A stretch of DNA of 64,000 nucleotides from positions 248,001-312,000 of the forward strand of contig NZ_JACVZE010000004.1 of assembly GCF_015461805.1 (NCBI RefSeq), written 5' to 3'. The translations under genes were made by a program, and so were the position numbers. This DNA comes from Pseudomonas pisciculturae (GTDB taxonomy: Bacteria; Pseudomonadota; Gammaproteobacteria; Pseudomonadales; Pseudomonadaceae). Shown one piece after another: positions 48,166 to 57,412 of this stretch. The notes beneath the pieces were generated by a model. The model worked only from the letters and a program-made list of their open reading frames with translations, was not told the DNA's origin and did no database searches. The stretch's first letter is position 1. Each line of letters opens with the position of its first letter.

Positions 48166-48596
48166 TACTTCTTATCCTTCTGATCCTTGCCCAACAACTC
48201 CATCAGGCGCTGGGCGAATTCTGGCGTGGCAGACTGGGTCTGATCGACGTTTACCGGGGTCTTGAGCACATGCAGCGGGGTGATGCGGCCAGGGGTGATG
48301 CCCAGCAATATCTGCTCCTCCCCCACTTGCACCAGCACCAACCGATCACGCGGGCCGAGGGCACGCGAGCCCACCAGCTCAATAACTTGGCCGTTGCCGG
48401 GCCCAACGCGCTGTACGCGGCGCATCAGCCAGGCGAGCACGAAGATCAAGCCGACCACCAGCAACAGGCCCAGCACCAGTTGGGTCAACTGGCCGCCGAG
48501 ACTGGCGGGCGCCGCGGCCGCAGCCTGAGCCACCGGTTCGGCCGCCAAAGCGCCCAATGGCAGCGCTGACAACAGTCCTACCGTCAGGCGCTGCAT
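48165..48596 (-). CDS. fliO: Flagellar export assembly protein FliO
   Basis: 143 aa. N-terminal signal-like segment, one membrane helix ([22 protein letters not shown]), and the cytoplasmic motif [22 protein letters not shown] conserved in FliO. Helps build the FliP ring. Divergent in sequence, as is usual for FliO. Confidence 0.93.
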   Translation of the reverse strand: MQRLTVGLLSALPLGALAAEPVAQAAAAAPASLGGQLTQLVLGLLLVVGLIFVLAWLMRRVQRVGPGNGQVIELVGSRALGPRDRLVLVQVGEEQILLGITPGRITPLHVLKTPVNVDQTQSATPEFAQRLMELLGKDQKDKK

Positions 48597-48597
48597 A

Positions 48598-49065
48598 TCA
48601 GCGCAACTTCTTGATGCGTTCGCTCGGGCTGATCACGTCGGTCAGGCGGATGCCGAACTTTTCGTTGACCACCACCACCTCACCATGGGCAATCAGGGTG
48701 CCGTTGACCAGCACGTCCAGCGGCTCGCCGGCCAGGCGGTCCAACTCGATCACCGAGCCTTGGTTGAGTTGCAGCAGGTTGCGGATGTTGATGTCGGTGC
48801 TGCCGACTTCCATGGAGATCGACACCGGGATGTCGAGAATCACGTCCAGGTTGGGGCCGTCGAGGGTCACCGGGTCGTTGTTCTTCGGCACGCTGCCGAA
48901 CTCTTCCATTTGCAGGCGGTTGCCGGCAGGTGCAGTGGCGGCGTCAGCGGCCAGCAAAGCGTCGATATCGTCCTGGCCAACCTCGCCGGTTTCTTCCAGG
49001 GCAGCGGCCCATTCATCAGCCAGGGCCTGGTCTTCGGCGGAAGTGTTTTCGTGTTCGGTAGCCAT
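48598..49065 (-). CDS. fliN: Flagellar switch protein FliN
   Basis: 155 aa. The conserved C-terminal domain (LDVILDIPVSISMEVGSTDINIRNLLQLNQGSVIELDRLAGEPLDVLVNGTLIAHGEVVVV, cited by its ends: LDVILDIPVS and AHGEVVVVNEKFG) forms the lower C-ring. The N-terminal ~60 residues are acidic. ATG 49065 with GAGGAC upstream is chosen over a start seven codons earlier. Confidence 0.95.
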   Translation of the reverse strand: MATEHENTSAEDQALADEWAAALEETGEVGQDDIDALLAADAATAPAGNRLQMEEFGSVPKNNDPVTLDGPNLDVILDIPVSISMEVGSTDINIRNLLQLNQGSVIELDRLAGEPLDVLVNGTLIAHGEVVVVNEKFGIRLTDVISPSERIKKLR

Positions 49066-49099
49066 TACATGTCCTCGGCGGAGCAAAAATTAGTGTTGA

Positions 49100-50068
49100 T
49101 CAGCGGCGATTGATCGGTTCAACCACTTGCAGCGCCAGGTTGCCCTTGTGGGACCCCAGCTTGACCTTGAACGACGGCACGCCGTTGGCGCGCATGATCA
49201 TTTCTTCCGGCAATTCGACGGGAATGATGTCTCCCGGCTGCATGTGCAAAATGTCCCGCAGGCGCAACTGGCGGCGGGCCACGGTGGCGCTCAGCGGCAC
49301 ATCGACGTCCAGCAGGTCTTCGCGCAGGGCCTTGACCCAACGTTCGTCCTGGTCGTCCAGGTCAGACTGGAAGCCAGCGTCGAGCATCTCGCGCACCGGT
49401 TCAATCATCGAGTACGGCATGGTCACGTGCAGGTCGCCGCCACCGCCATCGAGTTCGATGTGGAAGGTAGATACCACAATGGCTTCGCTGGGGCCGACGA
49501 TGTTGGCCATGGCCGGGTTCACTTCCGAGTTGATGTACTCGAAATTGACTTCCATGATCGCTTGCCAGGCTTCCTTCAAGTCGATGAAGGCTTGCTCCAG
49601 CACCATGCGCACCACCCGCAGCTCCGTGGGGGTGAATTCACGGCCTTCGATCTTGGCGTGACGACCGTCACCGCCGAAGAAGTTGTCCACCAGCTTGAAC
49701 ACCAGCTTGGCGTCGAGGATGAACAGCGCCGTGCCGCGCAGGGGCTTGATCTTGACCAGGTTGAGGCTGGTGGGCACGTACAGCGAGTGCACGTATTCAC
49801 CGAACTTCATCACCTGCACGCCGCCCACCGCCACATCTGCCGAACGGCGCAGCATGTTGAACATGCTGATGCGGGTATAGCGGGCGAAACGTTCGTTGAT
49901 CATCTCCAGGGTCGGCATGCGCCCACGGACGATGCGGTCTTGGCTGGTCAGGTCGTAACTTTTGACACTGCCGGGTTCGGCAGCCATTTCGGTCTGTACC
50001 AGACCATCGTCGACGCCATGCAACAGCGCATCGATTTCATCCTGGGACAGCAGGTCTTGCACGGCCAT
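49100..50068 (-). CDS. fliM: Flagellar switch protein FliM
   Basis: 322 aa. The N-terminal CheY-binding peptide LLSQDEIDALLHG, the middle domain (ERFARYTRISMFNMLRRS, VGGVQVMKFGEY), and the FliN-like C-terminal domain are all present. Binding of phosphorylated CheY here reverses rotation. Lies between fliL and fliN. Confidence 0.96.
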   Translation of the reverse strand: MAVQDLLSQDEIDALLHGVDDGLVQTEMAAEPGSVKSYDLTSQDRIVRGRMPTLEMINERFARYTRISMFNMLRRSADVAVGGVQVMKFGEYVHSLYVPTSLNLVKIKPLRGTALFILDAKLVFKLVDNFFGGDGRHAKIEGREFTPTELRVVRMVLEQAFIDLKEAWQAIMEVNFEYINSEVNPAMANIVGPSEAIVVSTFHIELDGGGGDLHVTMPYSMIEPVREMLDAGFQSDLDDQDERWVKALREDLLDVDVPLSATVARRQLRLRDILHMQPGDIIPVELPEEMIMRANGVPSFKVKLGSHKGNLALQVVEPINRR

Positions 50069-50077
50069 GTCGTGGTC

Positions 50078-50578
50078 CTACTGCAATACGAAGTTAGTGA
50101 AGAGCGCCTGCTCGATCACGACTTTGCCGAGCTCTTTCTGGGCCACTTCCTGCACGCTGGCAGTGACCTTCTGGCGCAGCATTTCCTGGCCCACCGGGGT
50201 GGCAAGGGTCTCAAAGCTCTGCCCGGAGAACAGCATCACCAGGTTGTTGCGGATCACTGGCATGTGCACCTTGAGGGCGTCCAGGTCCGACTGGTTGCGC
50301 GCCAGCAAGGTGATGCTCACCTGCAGGTAGCGCTGACGACCGTTTTGATTGAAGTTGGCGACAAAGGCCGGAAGCATCGGCTCAAAGATTGCCGGTTGCT
50401 TGACGTTGGTGGCGGTTTCGGCGGCAGGTGCCGGCTTGCTTGCACTGCTGTGCATGATGTACCAGGTGCCCCCTACCGAGGCGCCGATGGCCAGCAGCAG
50501 GCCTACGACTATCAACAGGATAAGCTTGAGCTTGCCTTTGCCTGCGGGTGCTTTTGCTGCGTCGTCGCTCTTCGCCAT
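50078..50578 (-). CDS. fliL: Flagellar basal body-associated protein FliL
   Basis: 166 aa. A basic cytoplasmic start (KGKLKLILLIVVGLLLAIGA) runs into one membrane helix, followed by a periplasmic domain ending in QALFTNFVLQ, as usual in FliL. It supports stator function. A sigma-54-type promoter lies just upstream, so fliL begins the fliLMNOPQR-flhB transcript. Confidence 0.95.
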   Translation of the reverse strand: MAKSDDAAKAPAGKGKLKLILLIVVGLLLAIGASVGGTWYIMHSSASKPAPAAETATNVKQPAIFEPMLPAFVANFNQNGRQRYLQVSITLLARNQSDLDALKVHMPVIRNNLVMLFSGQSFETLATPVGQEMLRQKVTASVQEVAQKELGKVVIEQALFTNFVLQ

Positions 50579-50629
50579 GCCAATAATCCGTCACTATTCG
50601 GGGATTCATAGATCTACGGAAAGGCAAGA

Positions 50630-50644
50630 GCAAGTGTTATGCCA
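50630..50644 (-). promoter_or_regulatory. Sigma-54 promoter for fliL operon
   Basis: TGGCATAACACTTGC on the minus strand: GG-N10-GC with a near-perfect TGGCA -24 and TTGC -12. It lies 52 bp before the fliL start. Confidence 0.75.
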
Positions 50645-50683
50645 GAGTTGTCTGGAAGATTGGGGAAGGCGCCACACCACAAA

Positions 50684-50780
50684 TCAAATGTGGGAGGGGG
50701 CTTGCCCCCGATGAGAGAGTGTCAGCTAAACATCTATGGCTGACACACCGCTATCGGGGGCAAGCCCCCTCCCACATGGA
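50684..50780. repeat. REP pair between fliK and fliL
   Basis: Two inverted REP units (TGTGGGAGGGGGCTTGCCCC core) follow the fliK stop and precede the fliL promoter. They could separate the two transcripts. Confidence 0.92.
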
Positions 50781-50797
50781 CCGCGTTCCTACTGGAG

Positions 50798-52123
50798 TCA
50801 GGCGTAGTAATCGACGGCGCTGGAGCCGATCACGGTAGACGTTACCGGTGCGACCGCTTCAGCGATCTCGGCATGAGCGCCGCTATCGCTATCGCCACCA
50901 CGCCCACCGCTGCCACGAACACCTTGGGTCTGCGCCTGCTGCTGTTGCTGCTCTTGACCACGGGACTGGTCAGACACATTCACATCCACCTGCCCCATAC
51001 CCTGCTGGGCAAACATCTCCCGCAAGCGGCCCGACTGGCTTTCCAGCGCTTCGCGCACCACCGGGTGGGCACTCATGAAATTGACCTGGGCTTGCTGGTC
51101 GGCGGTCATGTTGACCTTGATATCCAGGCGACCGAGCTCAGCCGGCTGCAACTGAATCTCCGCCGACTTGAGGTTGGCACTGGAGAGGTACATCACACGG
51201 TTGACGATTTCATCAGTCCAACCACTTTGGTGCATGGCCAATGGAGTGTTCGTCACCGGCGGCAAGGCGTTGGCGGTTTTTGGCGTCGCGGCCTGGGTCA
51301 GTGCAGCCAGGCGGTCGGCGAAGTTATCGACACGGGTGTCGCTGCTGGCGTTCTTAAGGTCTTTGAGGCCGCCATCGATCAGCGCGCCAAAGGCTTTGTC
51401 GCCGCCCTGGTCAGTGCTGTCCTTGCTGGCTTGCTGGTCGACCATATTGGCCATGCCAGCCGCGAAATTCTGTGCGGCGGTCGGTTGGTCCAAGGCCGGC
51501 GGTGGCGCGGCTTTCACCGATGCCTGGCTGCTGGCGGACACGTGGCCGCCCTGCTCCATCGCCAGACGCACGGCGGGCATGGCGTCCAGGGGGTCGGCTT
51601 CAGGGTCGAACTCGGGCTGAGCTTCGTCGATGGCCGCAGTCGGCGCTGCCACCAACGGCAGGTTTTTGTCGTCTTTGGCAGTGGTGACCGGTGCAGGGGT
51701 TTGCACGGGCACAGGCACGGCCACCGGGGTGACGGCGGCGATCATGGCCGGGTCAACCACAGGGTCAGCAGGTGGTTGCTGTGCCAGGGCTGGGTCTGCG
51801 GCAGCGTCGTCATCTTTGCTGGCGTTGTCGTCTGGCTTGGCAGGCAAGGTATTGCCGCTATCGGCAACCGCCGGCTTGCTGACGGCAGGCTTGTCGTCAC
51901 CGACAGCCGGCTTGGCGCTGGCGTCGGCAGGCTTGTCTCGCGTGGGTTTTGGCGAGTTGTCGTCGGCTTTGACCGTGGGTTTGGAACCTTGGTTGGCGAA
52001 CACCTGAGCGAAGCCAGGGCCCTTGTCCCGCGGGTCTGCGGCCGCTACCGGTTGATTGGCGGCGGGCGCTTGAGGCTTGGCCGCAGGGGCAGCCTGAAGG
52101 AGGGAGTTGGGGGCGACTGGCAT
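50798..52123 (-). CDS. fliK: Flagellar hook-length control protein FliK
   Basis: 441 aa. A long Ala/Pro/Asp/Lys-rich disordered region precedes the conserved C-terminal domain (about 330-420: IQLQPAELGRLDIKVNM, VNFMSAHPVVREALE), which contacts FlhB. A Gln-rich stretch (GQEQQQQQAQTQG) lies near the end. ATG 52123 follows GGAG. An in-frame start 33 codons upstream lies over the promoter region. Confidence 0.92.
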   Translation of the reverse strand: MPVAPNSLLQAAPAAKPQAPAANQPVAAADPRDKGPGFAQVFANQGSKPTVKADDNSPKPTRDKPADASAKPAVGDDKPAVSKPAVADSGNTLPAKPDDNASKDDDAAADPALAQQPPADPVVDPAMIAAVTPVAVPVPVQTPAPVTTAKDDKNLPLVAAPTAAIDEAQPEFDPEADPLDAMPAVRLAMEQGGHVSASSQASVKAAPPPALDQPTAAQNFAAGMANMVDQQASKDSTDQGGDKAFGALIDGGLKDLKNASSDTRVDNFADRLAALTQAATPKTANALPPVTNTPLAMHQSGWTDEIVNRVMYLSSANLKSAEIQLQPAELGRLDIKVNMTADQQAQVNFMSAHPVVREALESQSGRLREMFAQQGMGQVDVNVSDQSRGQEQQQQQAQTQGVRGSGGRGGDSDSGAHAEIAEAVAPVTSTVIGSSAVDYYA

Positions 52124-52175
52124 AGGTAAAGGTCTCCACTGCATGGGGGTCGGGGATGCAGTCTCAGGAAGTAGA

Positions 52176-52190
52176 GCAAGAGTTGGGCCA
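52176..52190 (-). promoter_or_regulatory. Sigma-54 promoter for fliK
   Basis: TGGCCCAACTCTTGC on the minus strand, GG-N10-GC, about 53 bp before the fliK start. Confidence 0.65.
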
Positions 52191-52353
52191 GGTTTTCGGG
52201 GATTGCGTTTTATGGTGTACATATCCGTTATTTAGGTAACGGCCACTTAGGGTTCCGCTCTTACAGCGGCTCACTTTTGAAGAGCGCAAAAGTAAGCAAA
52301 ACGCTTCGCCCCACCACTCGGTGCCTCGCCTAGGCTCGGCATGCCCTCACTCC

Positions 52354-52442
52354 GGCTTGAATCCGTGGGCCGCCGTCATGGGCCATCCATGGCCCAGGAC
52401 GGCTAACCCGGCGTCCTGCCGGGTTACCCACGGATTCAAGCC
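52354..52442. other. Three-way-junction element, copy 1
   Basis: 89 nt that can fold as an outer 16-bp stem (GGCTTGAATCCGTGGG with CCCACGGATTCAAGCC) enclosing two hairpins: GCCGTC-A-TGGGCC / GGCCCA-G-GACGGC with loop ATCCAT, and TAACCCGGC / GCCGGGTTA with loop GTCCT. Copy 2 in the other arm differs only by paired changes plus one loop base. Confidence 0.75.
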
Positions 52443-52502
52443 TGCGTTCGGCCAGCGTGGTTAACGGGGCGCCTAAGATCAAGATCAAAAGCCAAATCAA
52501 AA

Positions 52503-52558
<56 letters not shown>

Positions 52559-52589
52559 AAACCACTTTCCATCTAATACATGGAGATCA

Positions 52590-52686
52590 AAACTGTGGGA
52601 GGGGGCTTGCCCCCGATGGCGGTGTGTCAGTCACAGGTATTTCAACTGGCACTACCTCATCGGGGGCAAGCCCCCTCCCACATTTG
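52590..52686. repeat. REP pair inside the long inverted repeat
   Basis: CTGTGGGAGGGGGCTTGCCC and its inverted partner about 45 bp apart, in the central loop between the two long arms. Confidence 0.92.
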
Positions 52687-52781
52687 AATGTTGAACGGCA
52701 CACCTAACCGGTCGGCTCTAAGGCCGCCGCGCTTTTGCTTTTGATCTGGGGTCGCCCCGTCAAACACGCTGGCCGAACGCA

Positions 52782-52870
52782 GGCTTTGGAGCGTGGGTAA
52801 CCCGGCAGGATGCCGGGTTAGCCGCACTGGGCCATGGATGGCCCATTGCGGCGGCCCACGCTCCAAAGCC
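52782..52870. other. Three-way-junction element, copy 2 (inverted)
   Basis: Read on the minus strand: outer stem GGCTTTGGAGCGTGGG / CCCACGCTCCAAAGCC, hairpin GCCGCA-A-TGGGCC / GGCCCA-G-TGCGGC with loop ATCCAT, hairpin TAACCCGGC / GCCGGGTTA with loop ATCCT. Same 89-nt length as copy 1; five changed base pairs in the outer stem and two in the first hairpin all preserve pairing. Confidence 0.75.
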
Positions 52871-53021
52871 GGAGTGAGGGCATGCCGAGCCTAGGCGAGG
52901 CACCGAGTGTTGGGGCGAAGGCCTTTTGCTTACTTTTGGGCCTTTCCAAAAGTGAGTCGCTGTAAGAGCGAAACCCTAAGTGGCCGTTACCGCAGCAATG
53001 GATATGTACTCAAACCCAAAC

Positions 53022-53366
53022 TCAAACCCCAAACCGCTGCCGCTCCAACTCATACATCGGCCTAACCACCGCAAACTCACGATCAATCTGATCCACCAAC
53101 GCCCCAAGATCCGAAGCCGCCTCAACCGACTCCGTCTCAAGCCGCTCACACAACTGCGCCAACCGCACCGCCCCAAGATTCCCACTGCTCCCCTTGAAAC
53201 TATGCGCAATCCGCCCCAACGCCTTGGCATCATCGCGCGCCTTGCGCAGCGCCTCTACGCGCTTTTGGGAATCATCGAGAAAGGTATCAAGCAGCTTGGG
53301 ATACTCGCCTTCCATGACTTCCTGCAACCCCGAAAGCACTTGCGGGTCCAGATGAATATCAACCAC
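53022..53366 (-). CDS. hptB: Histidine phosphotransfer protein HptB
   Basis: 114-aa Hpt domain. The phosphorylated His55 lies in RIAHSFKGSSGNLGA. In P. aeruginosa HptB receives phosphate from hybrid kinases and passes it to HsbR, steering motility versus biofilm. Here it is last in hsbA-hsbR-hptB, between the flagellar genes fliJ and fliK. Confidence 0.92.
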   Translation of the reverse strand: MVDIHLDPQVLSGLQEVMEGEYPKLLDTFLDDSQKRVEALRKARDDAKALGRIAHSFKGSSGNLGAVRLAQLCERLETESVEAASDLGALVDQIDREFAVVRPMYELERQRFGV

Positions 53367-53396
53367 TTGCTCGCTCCTTGATCAAGAATCGGCGGA

Positions 53397-55115
53397 TTAT
53401 GCCAGAGCCTTCCAGCAAAACTCCACGCAGACACTGCGCCCGCCATCGGACCAGCCTACCGCGCTGCTCAATTGACGCACCAGGCTTAAACCCCGGCCTG
53501 ACAGACGGTCGAGATCCAGCGGTCGCGCCAGCACCTTTTCAACATCGAAGCCCGGGCCGCTGTCGTCGATACGCAACGTCAGCTTGCCACCTGATTCAGT
53601 AGGCACCACCTCCAAGCGCACGCGGATATAACCGCAGTTCAACTGCGCCAGGCGATCATTGCGCTGGCGGTAATAGTCGGCAAACCCGTGGGCATCGCGC
53701 TTGAGCCGTGAATCCAGCCCCAACACCCCGTGCTCCAAGGCATTGGAATACAACTCAGCCATCACACTGTAGAGCGCCCCGCTCTGCTCGCGCAGGCCGT
53801 GGATCTCCAGCAACAGTTGCAGCACGTAAGGCAATGGGTTGTAAGCCTTGAGAGTCTCGGCGCGAAATTCGAAATTCGCCGACCAGTCCAAGGGGCACGA
53901 CTGTCCGCTGTCTGCGTACAACGGCCCGGTCGCACGCAAGGCCTGGCCGGGTTGCAGGGTGATTTCCACCATGCTCACGTCATCGCGCACCTCCCCCCGA
54001 AACGCGGCCAACGCTTGCTCGATATCTTCAAACAAATGATCGGGTTCGCGGTTGGCCGCAAACACCTGCTGCAAGCGCTCGGCACCAAACAGTTGGTCAT
54101 TGGCGTTGGCAGTATCCAGCACGCCGTCAGACAACAAAAACACCCGGTCGCACAACGCCATGGGCCAGACCTCAGTGCGATCATCAAAAGCCTCGGCCGA
54201 CAACACCCCCAACGGCAAATGCCGCGACTCCAGCGGTGTGCGCTGGCCGGTGGCAACTTCATGCACATAGCCATCGGGCATCCCCCCGTTCCACACCTCC
54301 ACCACCCGCCGCTGCGCGCTGAGGCACAGCAAGGTGGCGCAGCAGAACATGTCCACCGGCAGGATGCGTTTGAGCTTGGCATTCATCTCCCGCAGGATCT
54401 GCCCCAGGCCGTAGCCCTTGGCGGTCATGCCGTAGAACACTTCGGCCAGGGGCATGGCACCCACCGCGGCTGGCAGGCCGTGGCCGGTGAAGTCGCCAAG
54501 CAGCACGTGCATATCGCCAGAAGGCGTATAGGCCGCCAACAGCAAGTCGCCGTTGAACAACGCATAGGGCGATTGTAGGTAGCGAATATTCGGTGCGGCA
54601 TTGATACAGCCCGAATGCGCGACCTTGTCGAACACCGCCTTGGCCACCCGTTGCTCATGCAGCAGATAATCGTGGTGTTTGGCGATCAGGTCGCGCTGCT
54701 GCAACACCGTGGCTTGCAGGCGGCGCAGGCGGTCCATGGCGTTGATCTTGGCAGCCAGGATCAACGGGTTGTAGGGCTTGGCCAAAAAGTCGTCACCGCC
54801 GGCATCCAGGCATTGGGCCAGGGCTTCGCTCTCGCGCAGGGAGGTGAGGAAGATGATCGGCACCAGCGCCTCCCCCGCCAATTGCTTGATACGCCGCGCC
54901 GCTTCAAAACCGTCCATCACCGGCATCAATGCATCCATCAACACCAGTTGTGGTTGCTCGCGAGTGAACACCTCGACCGCTTGTGCGCCATTGGAGGCGG
55001 TGAGCACCTGATGGCCCTGGCGCCGCACGATGGTCGACAACAGCAACAGGTCGGCAGCGCTGTCTTCGGCGATCAGGATGGTCAGCGGCGCAACCACGGG
55101 GGCCTGGCCGCTCAA
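53397..55115 (-). CDS. hsbR: HsbR: receiver, PP2C-type phosphatase and anti-sigma-kinase domains
   Basis: 572 aa. N-terminal receiver (ILIAEDSAADLLLLS; Asp in LVLMDALMPVMDG), central SpoIIE/PP2C phosphatase (GDMHVLLGDFTGHGLPAAVGA; DRVFLLSDGVLD), and a C-terminal GHKL-type kinase domain (AELYSNALEHGVLG; IDDSGPGF). It acts on the anti-anti-sigma factor HsbA as both kinase and phosphatase. It starts at TTG, which overlaps the hsbA stop as TTGA; no in-frame ATG lies near, so its translation probably depends on coupling. Confidence 0.92.
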   Translation of the reverse strand: MSGQAPVVAPLTILIAEDSAADLLLLSTIVRRQGHQVLTASNGAQAVEVFTREQPQLVLMDALMPVMDGFEAARRIKQLAGEALVPIIFLTSLRESEALAQCLDAGGDDFLAKPYNPLILAAKINAMDRLRRLQATVLQQRDLIAKHHDYLLHEQRVAKAVFDKVAHSGCINAAPNIRYLQSPYALFNGDLLLAAYTPSGDMHVLLGDFTGHGLPAAVGAMPLAEVFYGMTAKGYGLGQILREMNAKLKRILPVDMFCCATLLCLSAQRRVVEVWNGGMPDGYVHEVATGQRTPLESRHLPLGVLSAEAFDDRTEVWPMALCDRVFLLSDGVLDTANANDQLFGAERLQQVFAANREPDHLFEDIEQALAAFRGEVRDDVSMVEITLQPGQALRATGPLYADSGQSCPLDWSANFEFRAETLKAYNPLPYVLQLLLEIHGLREQSGALYSVMAELYSNALEHGVLGLDSRLKRDAHGFADYYRQRNDRLAQLNCGYIRVRLEVVPTESGGKLTLRIDDSGPGFDVEKVLARPLDLDRLSGRGLSLVRQLSSAVGWSDGGRSVCVEFCWKALA

Positions 55116-55417
55116 CTGATGTCGAACAGTTTGTCGAAGTTGGAGATGCCGAGGATCTTGCGCACATCGGAGTTGCTGTTGATCACGCGGACATCGGCAT
55201 CATCGCCGCCGGCGTGGTCGCGCAGCAGCAAGAGCATGCCCAGGGCAGAGCTGTCGAGGTAGGTGGTCTCTTTAAGGTCCACAACATACAGCTCAGGCAC
55301 TTTGTAGAAACGCTCGTAGGCTTCACGAAACGTCTGGTGGCTCCCGAAATCGAAACGGCCTTTGATGGCGATCGTCAACTTCTTCCCATCCAGGGAAACT
55401 TCTGACTCGACTGACAT
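55112..55417 (-). CDS. hsbA: Anti-sigma factor antagonist HsbA (STAS domain)
   Basis: 101 aa. STAS fold with the phospho-acceptor serine in KETTYLDSSALGMLLLL. In P. aeruginosa unphosphorylated HsbA binds FlgM and so frees FliA, while the phospho-form activates a diguanylate cyclase; the same link would fit this place among flagellar genes. It begins the hsbA-hsbR-hptB group. Confidence 0.93.
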   Translation of the reverse strand: MSVESEVSLDGKKLTIAIKGRFDFGSHQTFREAYERFYKVPELYVVDLKETTYLDSSALGMLLLLRDHAGGDDADVRVINSNSDVRKILGISNFDKLFDIS

Positions 55418-55488
55418 ACGACTGCTTCCTTGTCATTGGCAATGACACAAGGTTTAGCAGCTCAACCGAATGCGGGCAACACCCCACA

Positions 55489-55583
55489 TCAAATGTGGGA
55501 GCTGGCTTGCCTGCGATAGCGGTGGGTTAGCTTGCCTGTTTGACGCTGATACACCACTTTCGCAGGCAAGCCAGCTCCCACAG
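55489..55583. repeat. REP pair, variant core
   Basis: TGTGGGAGCTGGCTTGCCTG and its inverted partner GCAGGCAAGCCAGCTCCCAC, a different REP subtype from the others in the window. Between the end of fliJ and the start of hsbA, so it may divide the two transcripts. Confidence 0.9.
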
Positions 55584-55600
55584 GGGGTCAATGGTGGCCG

Positions 55601-56050
55601 CTAGTACTGCGACTGGCGAGGGAGGCGCTGGGACAGTTCATCCAGCAGCTTCTGCTCGCGCTTGTCTTCCAGCGCGCGCGCTTCATCGATGTAGCGCTGC
55701 ACCAGTTTGCGCAAGCCTTCAACCCGGGCAAACGCCTGCTGCCAACTCTCTCGCGAGCGATCCAGATTGGTCTGGTGCCAGGCCAGGCTCTGACGCTGCT
55801 GGTCCACGGCGGTCTCAAGTTGGTTGAGAAAGCCCTGGTAGCCCATCAGCCATTGCCCTGACACACCCTTGGTACCGCGCTCGATCCACTGCTGCTGGTA
55901 TTCGGCACGAAAACGCTCCAGGTCGCCCAGTTTGCTTTCCGCCAGACGCACCTGGCCCTGGAAATACCCCAGGCGCTGCACAGCGGTTTTCTCGGCCTTT
56001 TCGGCCATGTCCACCACCGGTGTCAGGCGTGCGGCGCGGTTGTTGGCCAT
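55601..56050 (-). CDS. fliJ: Flagellar export chaperone/stalk protein FliJ
   Basis: 149 aa, nearly all one long coiled-coil (RLTPVVDMAEKAEKTAVQRL, FRAEYQQQWIERG). FliJ sits in the centre of the FliI ring. Its place directly after fliI (3-bp gap) supports the call, as the sequence itself is weakly conserved. Confidence 0.93.
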   Translation of the reverse strand: MANNRAARLTPVVDMAEKAEKTAVQRLGYFQGQVRLAESKLGDLERFRAEYQQQWIERGTKGVSGQWLMGYQGFLNQLETAVDQQRQSLAWHQTNLDRSRESWQQAFARVEGLRKLVQRYIDEARALEDKREQKLLDELSQRLPRQSQY

Positions 56051-56053
56051 GGC

Positions 56054-57412
56054 TTAGCCGCCCGGCGCGGGGGCGAAGATCGAGTGCAGGTGTGCTTCGC
56101 TTTCGCCCATGCTGATCTTGTCGTTAAGGCCCTGGCGCAAATAGGTGACCAACTGCGGTTGCAGGGCGATGGCCAAGTCAGTGTCGCGATCACCGCCGGC
56201 CACGTAGGCGCCGACGCTGATCAAATCCCGACTCTGTTGGTAGCGCGACCACAGCTGCTTGAACTGTTGCGCGCGGATCATGTGTTCCGGCGTAACCACC
56301 GCAGGCATTACCCGGCTGATGGACGCTTCAATATCGATAGCCGGGTAATGCCCCTCTTCGGCCAGACGCCGCGACAGCACGATGTGACCGTCAAGCACAC
56401 CCCGCGCCGAGTCGGCAATCGGGTCTTGCTGGTCATCGCCTTCGGACAATACGGTGTAGAACGCGGTGATCGAGCCACCCCCGGCCTCGGCATTACCGGC
56501 GCGCTCCACCAACTTGGGGAGCTTGGCAAACACCGACGGCGGATAACCCTTGGTGGCCGGCGGCTCGCCAATGGCCAGGGCGATTTCCCGCTGGGCCTGG
56601 GCAAAACGGGTCAGCGAATCCATCAGCAACAGGACGTTCTTGCCCTTGTCGCGAAAATATTCAGCGATGCGCGTGCAGTACATGGCTGCGCGCAAACGCA
56701 TCAGTGGCGCGTCATCTGCTGGGGACGCCACCACCACCGAACGCTTGAGGCCTTCTTCACCCAGGCTGTGTTCGATGAACTCCTTCACCTCACGGCCCCG
56801 CTCGCCGATCAGCCCCACCACAATGATGTCGGCCTCGGTGAAGCGGGTCATCATGCCGAGCAATACCGATTTACCCACGCCGGTACCGGCAAACAGACCC
56901 AGACGCTGGCCACGGCCGACCGTCAATAATCCGTTGATGCTGCGAATGCCCACGTCCAGCGGCACGCTGATGGGGTTGCGGTTGAGGGGGTTGATGGTGG
57001 GGCCGTCCATTGGCACCCAGTCTTCGGCCTTCATGCCGCCCTTGCCGTCCAACGCGCGACCGGCGCCGTCCAGCACGCGGCCGAGCATGCTCATGCCCAT
57101 GGGCAAGCGGCCGGTGTCGGCCAACGGCACCACGCGGGCACCGGGGGCGATGCCCGCCAGGCTGCCGACGGGCATCAGGAAGATTTTGTTGCCAGAAAAG
57201 CCCATCACCTCAGCCTCGACCTGCACCGGGTGGTAGCTGTCGTCGTTGATCACCATGCAGCGGCTGCCCATGGCGGCGCGCAGGCCTTCGGCTTCGAGGG
57301 TCAGGCCGACCATGCGCAACAGGCGCCCTTCGAGAATCGGCTGGCCCGGCAACTCAGTGGCCTCGGCGTAGCTGCCCAGGCGCTTGGCGAAGCTGGTGCG
57401 ATCAAGGCGCAT
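56054..57412 (-). CDS. fliI: Flagellar export ATPase FliI
   Basis: 452 aa, homologous to F1-ATPase beta. Walker [16 protein letters not shown], Walker [16 protein letters not shown], and the family motif [16 protein letters not shown]. It energises export of flagellar subunits. Overlaps fliH by 11 bp. Confidence 0.97.
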   Translation of the reverse strand: MRLDRTSFAKRLGSYAEATELPGQPILEGRLLRMVGLTLEAEGLRAAMGSRCMVINDDSYHPVQVEAEVMGFSGNKIFLMPVGSLAGIAPGARVVPLADTGRLPMGMSMLGRVLDGAGRALDGKGGMKAEDWVPMDGPTINPLNRNPISVPLDVGIRSINGLLTVGRGQRLGLFAGTGVGKSVLLGMMTRFTEADIIVVGLIGERGREVKEFIEHSLGEEGLKRSVVVASPADDAPLMRLRAAMYCTRIAEYFRDKGKNVLLLMDSLTRFAQAQREIALAIGEPPATKGYPPSVFAKLPKLVERAGNAEAGGGSITAFYTVLSEGDDQQDPIADSARGVLDGHIVLSRRLAEEGHYPAIDIEASISRVMPAVVTPEHMIRAQQFKQLWSRYQQSRDLISVGAYVAGGDRDTDLAIALQPQLVTYLRQGLNDKISMGESEAHLHSIFAPAPGG

